DNA from: an uncultured Bacteroidales bacterium
Lineage (GTDB): Bacteria; Bacteroidota; Bacteroidia; Bacteroidales; Muribaculaceae
Assembly: GCA_902776835.1 (NCBI GenBank)
Contig: CACYRK010000001.1
Coordinates: 62,001-126,000 of the forward strand
Direction of reading: 5' to 3'
Length of the DNA stretch: 64,000 bases
Shown: positions 33,495 to 42,854 of the stretch, one piece after another
Numbering within the stretch: the first letter of the stretch is position 1
Layout of the letters: every line of letters starts with the position of its first letter
Notes under the pieces: model-generated
Databases searched by the model: none
Seen by the model: the letters and a program-made list of their open reading frames with translations, nothing else
Told to the model about the DNA's origin: nothing
Program-made: the position numbers and the translations under genes

Positions 33495-35867
33495 CTACAT
33501 TCTTGACTTCTGCTTATCGCCGGCACCCGTGCCACGATACTTGCTGCGCGCCTCGTTGAACTTCCACGTAAAGTCGACCATAAAGGTGCGGCGTGCGGGG
33601 TTGTGGCTGGTGAGTTCGCGAATGCCGAAGATGGTGGCGTTGGTCTTGTTGGTGTTGAACAGGTCGGCACAGCGCACGTCGATATTCAGCGAGCCGAGAT
33701 TGCCCAAGTCGAAGTCGCGCTGAACGCCCAGGCTGCTGAAGAAACGCGTGCGCGTCAGGCGGAAATTGTTGTAGTCGCCCTTCGACACCCATTGCACAAG
33801 CGCATTCAGGCGGAACTGGTGCGGCAACTCGATGTCGTTGTTCCACGTTATCGACACGAACGGGTGGTTGAGGGTCAATATTGAACCGTCGGCGGTCAGC
33901 GACTTAGAGTTCTGGAACACAGCGTACAGGCTCCACATGGGATGCCAGCAGCCAAACACCGGGCGCAGCGAGGGAATAATCGACAGTTGGTCATACTCGT
34001 CCTTGGTGTTAATAGGGCGCACAAGGCTGATCAGCGGGTCCTCCGAACCGGGGAATGGCTCGGTCGACATCGTGAAAGCGTCCTTGATGCGGCCATAGTT
34101 CACCGTCATGTTCATCCACTTGTAGGCGGCATTGAGCACAAGGCTATGGGTGTAAGTGGGCTTTAAGTATGGATTGCCGCTCTGGTAGGTGTAGCGGTTG
34201 AAGTAGTAAGTGGAACTGGTCAGATTGCTGTAACCGGGGCGCTGGATGTCGCGACGATACGACAGCGACATTTGAACCTTGCCCACAGGCACCGAAACCA
34301 CCGCCGAGGGGAACCAGTCGCCATAGTCGCGGCACACCTCGTCCTCACGCTGGCCAAAGTTATAATAGTCGGTCTTTAAGTGCTCGAAACGCAGGCCCAA
34401 CTGGGCGTACACCTTGCCAAATGCACGGCCAAACTCAGCAAATGCCGCGGTCGACGACTCGTCGATCTTGGTGTCGGTGGCCTTGACAGGCACTGCATCG
34501 CTCGCGGTGAACGAATAAGCATCGGTGCGATGGTTGTTCGAGTATTCGCCGCCTACCGACAGGTTGCCTTGCCACACAGGATAACTGAAAATCAACTTCG
34601 TGGCCCAGAAGTCGTTGCCACTGTTGGTATTGCTGTCGATCGTGCGCGTCACATGAGCATCGGCGTTATCGGGCAGCGCAGTATGCTCGGTGGTGCTGCC
34701 CGGCGTCTTGGTGTCGTCAAACAGGCCGTCGACGTTGAAATCGATGCCCAACTGGCCCACCTTGCCGTTGTAGTACATGTTGAAGATGTGCTTGCGGAAG
34801 TGGTCGTTCTGCCAAATGTCGCTCTCGGAGTGCTCGGTGAATGCGCCATTCTCGTAGTTGTCGGTAATAAAGTGGCTGTCAAGTTTGCCACTGGGGTGAC
34901 GGTCATACTTGTAAAACGCGCCGAAACTGTGGTTCTCGTTAAGCATATAGTTCACCTGCAACTGTGGCGACCAGCCCTTCCACACATTGCCCGACTTTTG
35001 CGAGGTGTGGCTCACAAAGCGGTCGGGACCCACGAAATAGGTCAGGTCGTTGCTCTGGTAGCCCTCGTGGCCGAAGCGACCAGCCCAGAACGAAGCCGTG
35101 ATGTCAAAACCGCCCGTGCGGTAATTGACGTTGAGATCGTTGGTGATAGTGTGGGTGTACTGGTAGGAAAACGAGGCGTAGTCGCGGAAACTGAAGCCCT
35201 CGCCCTGAGCCTTCTTGAGTTGAATGCGCACCACTGCCTTGGTCGTCGCGGCATAGCGCGCCCCAGGGTTCTGCACCACATCCACGTGCTGAATCTGGTC
35301 GGAACGCAGACGCGAGAGTTCGCTCATATCCTGCACCCGACGGCCGTTGATATACACCTCGGCGTCGCCGCGGCCCAGCACCTTCACAGCGCCGTCGCGC
35401 TCGGCCTCAACCATGGGCAGACGCGCCAAGGCATCACTCACCGTGCCGGCTTTCTCAAGTATCGTGCCCTCGACGGTGGTGCGCATGGCGTCACCCTTGA
35501 CGCGCGTCTTGGGCAGTGTGCTCTTCACCACCAACTCGCCAAGCATCTGCGACGCCTCGACCATCTTGATGGGGCTGCCGTCGAACGCCTGGGTGCTGAT
35601 GAACAAGGTCTCGTAGCCTACGCTCGACACTCGCAGCACACCGTCGTTTTTGATTGTCGTGATGTGGAAATGACCTTGATCGTCGGTCATCGCTCCTTGA
35701 ACAAATGCCGAGTCGGGCATCGACAGCAGCACAACGTTCACAAAGGGCATCGGCTCGCCTTTCTCGTCGAGCACCGTGCCATTAAAGTCGGGGGTTGCGG
35801 CATACGACAGCGTTGCCAGCAACACAGCAGCCATCATGGCCGCAAATTTCATACTAAACTGTTTCAT
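33495..35867 (-). CDS. Outer-membrane beta-barrel receptor (TonB-dependent receptor-like)
   Basis: A 790-residue outer-membrane protein. The signal peptide MKQFSMKFAAMMAAVLLATLSYA starts at ATG 35867; the frame is open for 53 codons upstream, but those encode basic residues and cross the promoter region. A carboxypeptidase-like domain (FNGTVLDEKGEPMPFVNVVL) is followed by a plug with ARLPMVEAERDGAVKVLGRG and VDVVQNPGARYAATTKAVV, then a barrel. The end is unusual: a basic tail RGTGAGDKQKSRM. The LytTR regulator is divergently transcribed about 240 bp away and may control it; a -7 element TAATTTTG is at 35959-35952 (minus). Confidence 0.88.
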   Translation of the reverse strand: MKQFSMKFAAMMAAVLLATLSYAATPDFNGTVLDEKGEPMPFVNVVLLSMPDSAFVQGAMTDDQGHFHITTIKNDGVLRVSSVGYETLFISTQAFDGSPIKMVEASQMLGELVVKSTLPKTRVKGDAMRTTVEGTILEKAGTVSDALARLPMVEAERDGAVKVLGRGDAEVYINGRRVQDMSELSRLRSDQIQHVDVVQNPGARYAATTKAVVRIQLKKAQGEGFSFRDYASFSYQYTHTITNDLNVNYRTGGFDITASFWAGRFGHEGYQSNDLTYFVGPDRFVSHTSQKSGNVWKGWSPQLQVNYMLNENHSFGAFYKYDRHPSGKLDSHFITDNYENGAFTEHSESDIWQNDHFRKHIFNMYYNGKVGQLGIDFNVDGLFDDTKTPGSTTEHTALPDNADAHVTRTIDSNTNSGNDFWATKLIFSYPVWQGNLSVGGEYSNNHRTDAYSFTASDAVPVKATDTKIDESSTAAFAEFGRAFGKVYAQLGLRFEHLKTDYYNFGQREDEVCRDYGDWFPSAVVSVPVGKVQMSLSYRRDIQRPGYSNLTSSTYYFNRYTYQSGNPYLKPTYTHSLVLNAAYKWMNMTVNYGRIKDAFTMSTEPFPGSEDPLISLVRPINTKDEYDQLSIIPSLRPVFGCWHPMWSLYAVFQNSKSLTADGSILTLNHPFVSITWNNDIELPHQFRLNALVQWVSKGDYNNFRLTRTRFFSSLGVQRDFDLGNLGSLNIDVRCADLFNTNKTNATIFGIRELTSHNPARRTFMVDFTWKFNEARSKYRGTGAGDKQKSRM

Positions 35868-36107
35868 CGCTAAAATATCTTTCAATCTTTTCAAACCTTT
35901 TTTATCTCTCTCACACGCGCTTCGGTTTTTCGTCGTGCACTTGTTTGACGACAAAATTACGCCAAAAGTTTCAGCGCAACTCCGCTTTGGGATATTCTGC
36001 ACGTTTCTGGGATGAATGGTAGACATCTGGTGGACAATCGGGATATATGTAGAAATACTCGGGATTGCACCAAATTATAAAAATAAATTACTACCTTTGT
36101 ACTCGTT

Positions 36108-36962
36108 ATGAAAAAAGGACGCAAAGAGATAATGGGAGTAAGGGCCATCAGCGTTGGGTTTTCGGTACTCACATTGGGGGTTTTCAAGCCCTTCGGTCTC
36201 GACGCGTGGCAATGGCAGGCCTACGCCCACCTTCTGATAATATGGGTGCTGGGCATCGCCGTGTGCCTGGCCTCGGAGGGCATACTGAAATATATCGTCA
36301 GGATACCGCACTCACACGATAATGGCATCAGTTACATCCTGCGCCGCAACCTCTGGTTCCAAATCATCAACACGCCGCTCGAGGCACTCATGATTTGTCT
36401 CTACCGGCATTTTGTGCTCAGCAATCGCGCGCCAGGCAACATGCTCTCGTGGAGCAACTATTTCGAGACCCTGGTCATCATTGCCTTCTGCTCGTTCGCC
36501 CTGGGTCTCTACTGGCGATTCAAGTACCGCAACAAATACCTGGCCGCAGAACTCGAGGAAACACGGCAACTTAACGAACAACTAATGAAATCGCAAACGG
36601 CATCGGAACAATCCCAGTCAACTATCACACTCACCGGATCCACCAGCGAGGCAATCACCATCAGAGTAAACAACCTATTATATATAGAGACCGTTGCCAA
36701 CTACACCAATGTGTGCTATCTCAGCAACGGCGAAGTGCGCACCGACATGCTCCGCGCCACCTCAAAACAACTGCAAGACGAACTTGAGGCCTATCACAAG
36801 ATTGTGCGTTGCCACCGCGCCTTCTTAGTAAACCTGGACCAAGTGGAGAGAATCGAATCCCATTCAGGCTCGATGCGGCTTATCATCAAGCACTGCCACC
36901 AAGCCGTCCCCGTCTCCCGCAGCAACACCACCGCCGTCAAGCAAGCCATCAAACAACCCTAA
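36108..36962 (+). CDS. Membrane-bound LytTR-domain transcription regulator
   Basis: A 284-residue protein with four transmembrane helices (about 13-150), a short coiled-coil (AAELEETRQLNEQLMK), and a C-terminal LytTR DNA-binding domain (about 180-282, ITIRVNNLLYIETVANYTNVCYL through KIVRCHRAFLVNLDQV). It has no receiver domain, so the membrane part probably senses the signal. TACCTTTG (36092-36099) is a -7 element close to the ATG. It is divergent from the outer-membrane receptor, a common layout for regulator and target. Confidence 0.88.
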   Translation: MKKGRKEIMGVRAISVGFSVLTLGVFKPFGLDAWQWQAYAHLLIIWVLGIAVCLASEGILKYIVRIPHSHDNGISYILRRNLWFQIINTPLEALMICLYRHFVLSNRAPGNMLSWSNYFETLVIIAFCSFALGLYWRFKYRNKYLAAELEETRQLNEQLMKSQTASEQSQSTITLTGSTSEAITIRVNNLLYIETVANYTNVCYLSNGEVRTDMLRATSKQLQDELEAYHKIVRCHRAFLVNLDQVERIESHSGSMRLIIKHCHQAVPVSRSNTTAVKQAIKQP

Positions 36963-37006
36963 CCCCCACCCCAGTCCCCGGCCGCCCGTGCCGCAGCCCC
37001 ACCCTA

Positions 37007-37076
37007 TATAATTGCCCATATCTCAACAAAATTACGAGTTATGGGCACTTTTATTACATTATATTTGCCCATATCT
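37007..37076. repeat. Left 70-bp direct repeat flanking an ATPase-nuclease gene
   Basis: Matches 38551-38620 at 68 of 70 positions, same orientation. It contains an inverted repeat TGCCCATA/TATGGGCA and a second GCCCATATCT. The 3' end supplies the -33 box of the gene promoter. Confidence 0.92.
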
Positions 37077-37095
37077 GATTTTATTTGTAGTTTTG
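37064..37095 (+). promoter_or_regulatory. Promoter of the ATPase-nuclease gene, overlapping the repeat
   Basis: TTTG (37064-37067), 20 bp, TAGTTTTG (37088-37095), 22 bp before the ATG. The -33 element is inside the left direct repeat, so binding at the repeat would block transcription. Confidence 0.7.
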
Positions 37096-37116
37096 CCGAC
37101 TAGAAAAACATTCCAT

Positions 37117-38544
37117 ATGAGCAAGATAATAGCACGCACAGCCGAAATTGAAGTTCTGGAGCGCAAATTACGCTCCAAGGCATCGGAGTTTGTAATTGTG
37201 TATGGCCGACGTCGTATTGGTAAAACATACTTGGTTAACAATGTTTTTGCCAACCGATTTACTTTTTCTTATGTCGGCGCAAGAAAGCAGAAACCTCAGA
37301 AACAACTCCAGCGATTTGCCGAGCAACTAAAAATATACAGCGGGGCGACCTACGCTCCGACTCTTTCCAACTGGGACGAAGCGTTCAACGCTCTGCGCAC
37401 ACTAATCGACAGCAGACCAAACAAAGAGCGAAAAGTAATCTTTTTCGATGAGATGCCATGGATCGACACACCCCGAAGTGCCTTTGTCGACGCACTGGAA
37501 TACTTTTGGAATGCTTGGGCGGCACAACGCGACGACATTCTCTTCATTGCCTGCGGCTCGGCCACATCGTGGATGGTGAATAAACTCGTAAAGAATCGTG
37601 GTGGTTTACACAACCGCATCAGCGAGCAAATTTATCTGAGACCTTTCCGCCTGCATGAGTGTGAAGAGTATCTTCACACAAGAGGTTGCCAATGGGATCG
37701 CTACACAATCACGCAATGTTACATGGCTATGGGTGGAGTTCCTTACTATATGAACTTGCTAAATCCAGAACAAAGCCTCGCGCAAAACATCGACCGCCTG
37801 TTCTTCTCCAAAAATGCTCCGATGCGCGAAGAGTTCGACCAACTTTACAGCGCACTTTTCAGGTATGCCGATAAGTATATCGACATTATGAACGCGCTGG
37901 CGAGCAACAAAGATGGCCTACTTAGGGCCGAAATCATCGAAAAAACTGGCATAGTAGGGGGTACGCTGACGCGCATTCTCGAAAACTTAGTGCGTTGCGA
38001 CTTTGTTGAGAACTACGCGCGCTATAAATCAACCGTGCGCAACACACTATACCGCATTTGCGACCCCTACACTCTATTCTATTTTAAATTCCTCCACTCT
38101 AAGAACTCCAAGGATGAGCATTGGTGGACCAACAATCTGCTTACACCCTCGGTGCAGGCATGGCAAGGATTTAGTTTTGAGACCATTTGCGCACTGCACC
38201 TCAATCAAATCAAGCAAAAATTGGGCATCTCTGGCATAGCGACCTCTACCAGCACATGGCGCTCGCTCGGCAATAATGAGAATCGAGGCACACAAATCGA
38301 TTTAGTTATAGAACGTTCAGACAGAATCATCAATCTATGTGAAATGAAATTCTCAACCGAGCCTTATACTATAACAAAGGACTATGAAGAAAAATTGCGA
38401 AACCGCATGGCACTGTTTAAGGCCGAGACAAAAACACGCAAAAGCGTTGCCACAACAATGGTAACTACCTATGGGATAGTGCGCGGCATTCATTCGGGAA
38501 TAGTTCAAAATGAGATTGTTATGAATGATTTATTTCAACCATAA
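37117..38544 (+). CDS. AAA ATPase with DUF234-type PD-(D/E)XK-like domain
   Basis: A 475-residue protein. Walker A YGRRRIGKT is at about residues 26-34 and Walker B VIFFDEMPWID at about 107-117. A winged-helix region follows (about 265-330, KDGLLRAEIIEKTGIVGGTLTRIL), then a DUF234-like C-terminal domain with GTQIDLVIE and CEMKF, the D...ExK arrangement of PD-(D/E)XK nucleases. ATG 37117 is preceded by a consensus promoter that would be destroyed by any earlier start. Composition is more AT-rich than neighbours. Flanked by 70-bp direct repeats, in the same layout as the 6.9-8.0 kb gene but with an unrelated repeat. Confidence 0.87.
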   Translation: MSKIIARTAEIEVLERKLRSKASEFVIVYGRRRIGKTYLVNNVFANRFTFSYVGARKQKPQKQLQRFAEQLKIYSGATYAPTLSNWDEAFNALRTLIDSRPNKERKVIFFDEMPWIDTPRSAFVDALEYFWNAWAAQRDDILFIACGSATSWMVNKLVKNRGGLHNRISEQIYLRPFRLHECEEYLHTRGCQWDRYTITQCYMAMGGVPYYMNLLNPEQSLAQNIDRLFFSKNAPMREEFDQLYSALFRYADKYIDIMNALASNKDGLLRAEIIEKTGIVGGTLTRILENLVRCDFVENYARYKSTVRNTLYRICDPYTLFYFKFLHSKNSKDEHWWTNNLLTPSVQAWQGFSFETICALHLNQIKQKLGISGIATSTSTWRSLGNNENRGTQIDLVIERSDRIINLCEMKFSTEPYTITKDYEEKLRNRMALFKAETKTRKSVATTMVTTYGIVRGIHSGIVQNEIVMNDLFQP

Positions 38545-38550
38545 CATTCT

Positions 38551-38620
38551 TATAATTGCCCATATCTCAACAAAAACACGAGTTATGGGCACTTTTATTA
38601 CATTATATTTGCCCATATCT
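38551..38620. repeat. Right 70-bp direct repeat flanking the ATPase-nuclease gene
   Basis: Begins 7 bp after the ATPase stop. It runs on into a partial further copy (CAACAAAATCACGAGTTGTGG, trimmed here to its start at 38621), so the repeat unit may be longer or tandem. Distance between the two copies is 1544 bp. Confidence 0.92.
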
Positions 38621-38694
38621 CAACAAAATCACGAGTTGTGGCAAGGCTATAGAAAATAAGGCCAATCATTCCACGGCCCCCATCGGTTCAGCAT

Positions 38695-38831
38695 GCTGCG
38701 ACGTCATCGCAGCCAGGTTGTCTGTGCCGCAGCATGCAGCAGCCTCCGGTGCTCCCCCAAGTTGCCAACAGTCGTCAGCGCGGCAGCCGGTGCTCCCTCA
38801 GCGCGGCAGCCAGGTTGTCTGTGCCGCAGCA
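38695..38831. repeat. REP-like palindrome and 26-bp repeats in a GC-rich spacer
   Basis: GCTGCGA/TCGCAGC (38695-38713) resembles the palindrome at 22643-22663. A 26-bp sequence at 38709-38734 recurs exactly at 38806-38831, and CCGGTGCTCC occurs twice between them. No gene is supported in 38621-38901. Confidence 0.6.
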
Positions 38832-38901
38832 GTGCTGCGGCCATTTTCGGGCGGGGCGGGCACAAAAAAAAGAGCCAGGCGGTTGCCTAACTCTCTTGTG
38901 C

Positions 38902-38974
38902 GCTTCAAGATGGACTTGAACCAACGACCCCATGATTAACAGTCATGTGCTCTAACCAACTGAGCTATTGAAGC
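38902..38974 (-). tRNA. tRNA-Asn (GTT), copy 1
   Basis: Seventy-three bases; acceptor GCTTCAA/TTGAAGC, D arm GCTC/GAGC, anticodon stem CATGA/TCATG with loop CTGTTAA (anticodon GTT), and TTCAAGT T-loop. CCA is not encoded. One T-stem position is a U-U mismatch. It follows copy 2 in the same transcript. Confidence 0.93.
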
Positions 38975-39015
38975 AATATTGAGCAGTTTATAGTCCTGTG
39001 CCCGGGACTTTGAGC

Positions 39016-39088
39016 GCTTCAAGATGGACTTGAACCAACGACCCCATGATTAACAGTCATGTGCTCTAACCAACTGAGCTATTGAAGC
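39016..39088 (-). tRNA. tRNA-Asn (GTT), copy 2
   Basis: Identical in sequence to the gene at 38902-38974, 41 bp upstream of it on the minus strand. Transcribed first, from the promoter at 39150-39120. Confidence 0.93.
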
Positions 39089-39119
39089 AGTGCCATTCTC
39101 GCAGGAGCGAAATGCGGTG

Positions 39120-39150
39120 CAAAATTACAACGGTTTTCTAAACTGTGCAA
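39120..39150 (-). promoter_or_regulatory. Promoter of the tRNA-Asn pair
   Basis: Minus strand TTG (39150-39148), 20 bp, TAATTTTG (39127-39120). Start point about 25 bp before the first tRNA. Confidence 0.75.
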
Positions 39151-39264
39151 GCATTTCGGCAAAAAAATTACTTTTTTTTGTGTGTTAAATGATTTTTAGC
39201 ATGATTTAGTGGGGCAAACTCAGCGATAAGTAGTACCTTAGCGACCCGAAACGAAACATCGAAC

Positions 39265-40941
39265 ATGAACAGTAAAATACGCTTTCGAATCGTGCTCGCA
39301 CTGGTGGCCCTCGCTATGCTGCCACTGCTCGCACAAATCAAGGATAACAGCGATGCCTCCATCGCACGAAACCTCGACATCTTCAACAGTGTGTACAAGG
39401 AGTTGAACACATTCTATGTCGACACCGTCGATGCCACAACGGCAATCGAGACAGCCATCAACGCCATGCTCGACGACATCGACCCTTACACCGAGTACAT
39501 CCCCGCCAAGGCACAGGACGACTTCCGCACCATCGCCACCGGCGAGTATGGCGGCATAGGCAGTTACATCATGCAGCGCAACGACTCGCTGCACAAGGGC
39601 GTGTACATCTCTGGGCCGTACAAGGACAGCCCGGCGGCACGTGCCGGACTGCGCCATGGCGACCGCATCATCGCCATCGACGGGGTGTCGACCGAAGGGT
39701 GGACCAGCGACAAGGTTAGCGAGCACCTCAAGGGGCAAGCCAACACCACATTCAGCGTCACCGTGGCTCGCCCATGGGTCGACGACAGCATCCTCACTTT
39801 CAACATCAAGCGCGAAACCATAAAACTTGAGCCAGTGCCATTTTATGGCGTCACACGCGGCAACATTGGCTACATACCGCTCACCACCTTCAACGAGTAC
39901 TCGGCACAGCGCGTGCGCGAGGCGCTTGTCGACCTCAAGAAGAATCCCGCTGTGAAGAACATCGTGCTCGACCTGCGCGGCAACGGCGGCGGCATCCTCG
40001 AGGGCGCCGTGCAGATTGTGGGGCTCTTCGTGCCCAAGGGCACCGAGGTGCTTACCACGCGCGGACGCGACAAGCAGAGCGAGAAAATCTATAAGACCAC
40101 GCAGGACCCCATCGACACGCGCATCCCGCTGGTGGTGCTCATCGACGGTGGCTCGGCATCGGCAGCCGAAATCACCGCCGGTGCCCTGCAAGACCTTGAC
40201 CGAGCAGTGATTATGGGCTCACGTTCCTATGGCAAGGGCCTGGTGCAGACCACACGGCCTCTGCCTTTCGACGCGCTGCTGAAGGTCACAATAGCAAAGT
40301 ATTACATCCCCAGCGGACGTCTGATTCAAGAAATCGACTATAGTCACCGTAATGCCGACGGCTCGTTCAGCCGCGCCGACACGCTGTCGCGGGTGTTCCA
40401 CACAGCACATGGGCGCGAGGTGCGCGAGGGACATGGCATCGCTCCCGACATCGCCATCGATTACCCCGAAATCAACCGCTTGGTGTACAACATCATGCGC
40501 GATCAGTGGGCATTCGACTTCGCCACCTGGTATGCCGCACAGCACCCCACCATCGACGACCCCGCGCACTTCGAGGTCACCGACGAGATCTTCCAGCAGT
40601 TCAAGGACTTCATCGACCCAGAGCGCTTCCAATATGACAAGGTGTGCGAGCAAGGCCTCGCCAACCTGAAGAAGGTCGCCAAGGCCGAGGGGTATATGAA
40701 CGACAGCACCGAGGCCGAGTTTGCTCGCCTCGAGGCGCTGCTCAAGCACGACCTGAGCCACGATTTGGACCTGAACCGCAGCGAAATCTCCAAGTTGCTG
40801 GCCAGCGAGTTGCTGAGCCGCTATTACTACCAGGCAGGTGAGACCGAGTACGATATGCGCAAGGACGAGACCCTCGACCGAGCACTCCAGATGTTTGCCA
40901 CACCCGGCGAATACGCTCGCATCCTCAACCTGACCAAATGA
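39265..40941 (+). CDS. S41-family C-terminal processing protease
   Basis: Periplasmic serine protease of 558 residues. An N-terminal signal or anchor (IVLALVALAMLPLLA) precedes a PDZ domain (about 90-175, GVYISGPYKDSPAARAGLRHGDRII). The S41 catalytic core follows, with Ser in DGGSASAAE (about 296) and Lys in SRSYGKGLVQT (about 322). A C-terminal helical extension of about 130 residues is typical of Bacteroidetes members. It trims exported proteins. The next gene starts 22 bp downstream. Confidence 0.92.
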   Translation: MNSKIRFRIVLALVALAMLPLLAQIKDNSDASIARNLDIFNSVYKELNTFYVDTVDATTAIETAINAMLDDIDPYTEYIPAKAQDDFRTIATGEYGGIGSYIMQRNDSLHKGVYISGPYKDSPAARAGLRHGDRIIAIDGVSTEGWTSDKVSEHLKGQANTTFSVTVARPWVDDSILTFNIKRETIKLEPVPFYGVTRGNIGYIPLTTFNEYSAQRVREALVDLKKNPAVKNIVLDLRGNGGGILEGAVQIVGLFVPKGTEVLTTRGRDKQSEKIYKTTQDPIDTRIPLVVLIDGGSASAAEITAGALQDLDRAVIMGSRSYGKGLVQTTRPLPFDALLKVTIAKYYIPSGRLIQEIDYSHRNADGSFSRADTLSRVFHTAHGREVREGHGIAPDIAIDYPEINRLVYNIMRDQWAFDFATWYAAQHPTIDDPAHFEVTDEIFQQFKDFIDPERFQYDKVCEQGLANLKKVAKAEGYMNDSTEAEFARLEALLKHDLSHDLDLNRSEISKLLASELLSRYYYQAGETEYDMRKDETLDRALQMFATPGEYARILNLTK

Positions 40942-40963
40942 GCACCCGTAAAACCACAATACC

Positions 40964-42088
40964 ATGAAAAGGCACCACACCACACTGCGCACCATACTGG
41001 CAACACTGCTGCTGACCACCATGATTACAGCCTGGGCACAACCCGGTGGCCCGCGCATGCTAATCCCCGAGCAGCAAGCCGCCATCGACTTGATTCACGA
41101 GCCGCATTCGTCGTGTGTCGAGATACCCAAGTTTTGGCACACCGTGCTGCCCCTCAACACCACTTGGGGCATACGCAACATCGGCACCGACGCCATCGAG
41201 CAGTGGTTTGCACGAAATGTGGTCCGTAACAACGACGACATCCTGAAAGACTCCACTTGCATGGTGACCGCGCTGGTCGACGAAACCGACACCGTTACGT
41301 GCACACACTATTACAACCCAGCAAGCAAGAAGGCTCTCATATTCGACATTATGCTCGACAACGGCGCCAGCGAGGACATGGGACACGCTTCAGTCACGTC
41401 GAACAACCCCGTGGTGGTGGGACTCGACCGACTGTTATTCACCTACGACGAGCCCAGCGACGCGCTATCCATTCCGTTGCCCGCCAACGACTCAACCACA
41501 AGCCATAAATTGGGGGTGAATCTTCAAATTCCCGCGACATCGCTTCTGAAAACAGTACATTTCACACTTCGTACTGCCACAAGCACGGCCACCACAACCA
41601 CAATCGACGTCTACATGAGAAACAAGTACACATTCGTCTACTCACTCAAAGCGTCGAGGCCCGTCAACCTCACAGCCGACAGTGGCGACACGTTCACCGA
41701 CTTCGACATCGATATGCCCGACGATGGCTTGCTCCTGCAGCCAGGAGTCTACATCATCGCATTGCGCGAGGAACTCGGCGAGCGGCTTGAACTCGCCACA
41801 GCAAGCAACTTCATCATCTCACCCCTGGTCTACACCCTCGACGGTGCCACATGGAACGCATTGAGAGGCACTCCGGTAATGAGTTTTACCTTTGAAAATC
41901 CATACAATGCACTGGGCGACATCAACACCGACGGTGCGGTCAATGGTGCCGACATCAACATCTTGATTAACATCCTGCTTGGCAAAGATTCGCCCGAGAA
42001 TTACGAGGGCAGTTGCGACATCAACGAGGACGAAGAGATCAACGGCAGCGACCTCAACGAGTTGATTTCAACGATATTGGCTCATTAA
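40964..42088 (+). CDS. Secreted protein with a C-terminal dockerin type I domain
   Basis: A 374-residue exported protein: signal peptide (TILATLLLTTMITAWA), a beta-rich body with no recognised motif, and a dockerin type I pair at the end (GDINTDGAVNGADINIL at about 318-334 and CDINEDEEINGSDLNEL at about 352-368), each with the calcium-binding Asp/Asn loop. No cohesin is in the window. In Bacteroidales such dockerins do not imply a cellulosome. Probably cotranscribed with the S41 protease. A terminator follows at 42150-42200. Confidence 0.75.
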   Translation: MKRHHTTLRTILATLLLTTMITAWAQPGGPRMLIPEQQAAIDLIHEPHSSCVEIPKFWHTVLPLNTTWGIRNIGTDAIEQWFARNVVRNNDDILKDSTCMVTALVDETDTVTCTHYYNPASKKALIFDIMLDNGASEDMGHASVTSNNPVVVGLDRLLFTYDEPSDALSIPLPANDSTTSHKLGVNLQIPATSLLKTVHFTLRTATSTATTTTIDVYMRNKYTFVYSLKASRPVNLTADSGDTFTDFDIDMPDDGLLLQPGVYIIALREELGERLELATASNFIISPLVYTLDGATWNALRGTPVMSFTFENPYNALGDINTDGAVNGADINILINILLGKDSPENYEGSCDINEDEEINGSDLNELISTILAH

Positions 42089-42149
42089 GCCAATTTGAGA
42101 TAACATTTAGGAACTACCGCCATAGGCAATAGCACATGAGCAGTCGGGC

Positions 42150-42200
42150 AACCGCCTGCAGTAAGTCCATGACATGTGCCTGCCTGGCGGTTTTTTTTTT
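42150..42200 (+). terminator. Terminator after the dockerin gene
   Basis: AACCGCC (42150-42156) pairs with GGCGGTT (42186-42192), continued by ten T residues. Confidence 0.85.
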
Positions 42201-42230
42201 GCCAATTAAACCCAAATCGGTCATTAGAAA

Positions 42231-42854
42231 TTATGTCAGAACAAGGGTGGTGGCGGTGCGGGTCACTTGGGTGAGCAGGGCGGCGGGGGTGATGCCACGC
42301 TGGGCGGCGACGGTGGCGGCCACCTGCTCGATGGCCACGGGGGCATCGTCGGTCTCGATGAGAAGGCGCTCGAGGGGCGTGACAGCCAGGGCACGGGGGT
42401 TGAAATGCTCGCCAAAACTCAGGTAGAAACCTTCGTTGAGCAGGGCTTGCGCCACACGTTCATTGCCACGGAAGCCGTGAACCACAAGCGCCACATGGTG
42501 CGGCGCAGTGTCGCGCCACAACTTGATGATCTGCTGGCTGGTGCGCACGCAGTGCACCACAAGCGGCTTGCCCACGTGCTCGGCGACAATGATGTGCCGG
42601 CGCATGGCCTCGCGCTGCACGTCGAGCGAAGCGCCCCGCAACGCATCCATGCCCGTCTCTCCCACAGCCACCACCTGGTCGTGGTGCGCTAAGGCCTCCA
42701 GCCGGTCGAGCCGCGCGTCGGCGGCGGTGACGCGCCAGGGGTGCAGCCCCACGGCATAGAGCATGTGCGGCCGCGGCTCAAAGCGGTCGACATCCACGGC
42801 GACAATGGCACCGGGTGCCGCAAGATGTGTGTGGAAATCGGTGATGGGTGTCAT
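42231..42854 (-). CDS. TatD-family metal-dependent hydrolase
   Basis: A 207-residue TIM-barrel hydrolase of the TatD DNase group, shorter than the usual 255-260 residues. Metal-binding DFHTHL is at residues 6-11, and VGETGMD, VVHC, VVHGFRG and IETDDAP follow in order. The family removes 3' ends of DNA or RNA and may act in tRNA quality control. ATG 42854 overlaps the yidD stop by 4 bp (ATGA). It is the last gene of rnpA-yidD-tatD. Confidence 0.88.
   Translation of the reverse strand: MTPITDFHTHLAAPGAIVAVDVDRFEPRPHMLYAVGLHPWRVTAADARLDRLEALAHHDQVVAVGETGMDALRGASLDVQREAMRRHIIVAEHVGKPLVVHCVRTSQQIIKLWRDTAPHHVALVVHGFRGNERVAQALLNEGFYLSFGEHFNPRALAVTPLERLLIETDDAPVAIEQVAATVAAQRGITPAALLTQVTRTATTLVLT

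Noticed and set aside
40964..42088. Cellulosome component
   Set aside because: A dockerin alone is not enough; no cohesin, scaffoldin or glycoside hydrolase is visible in the window.
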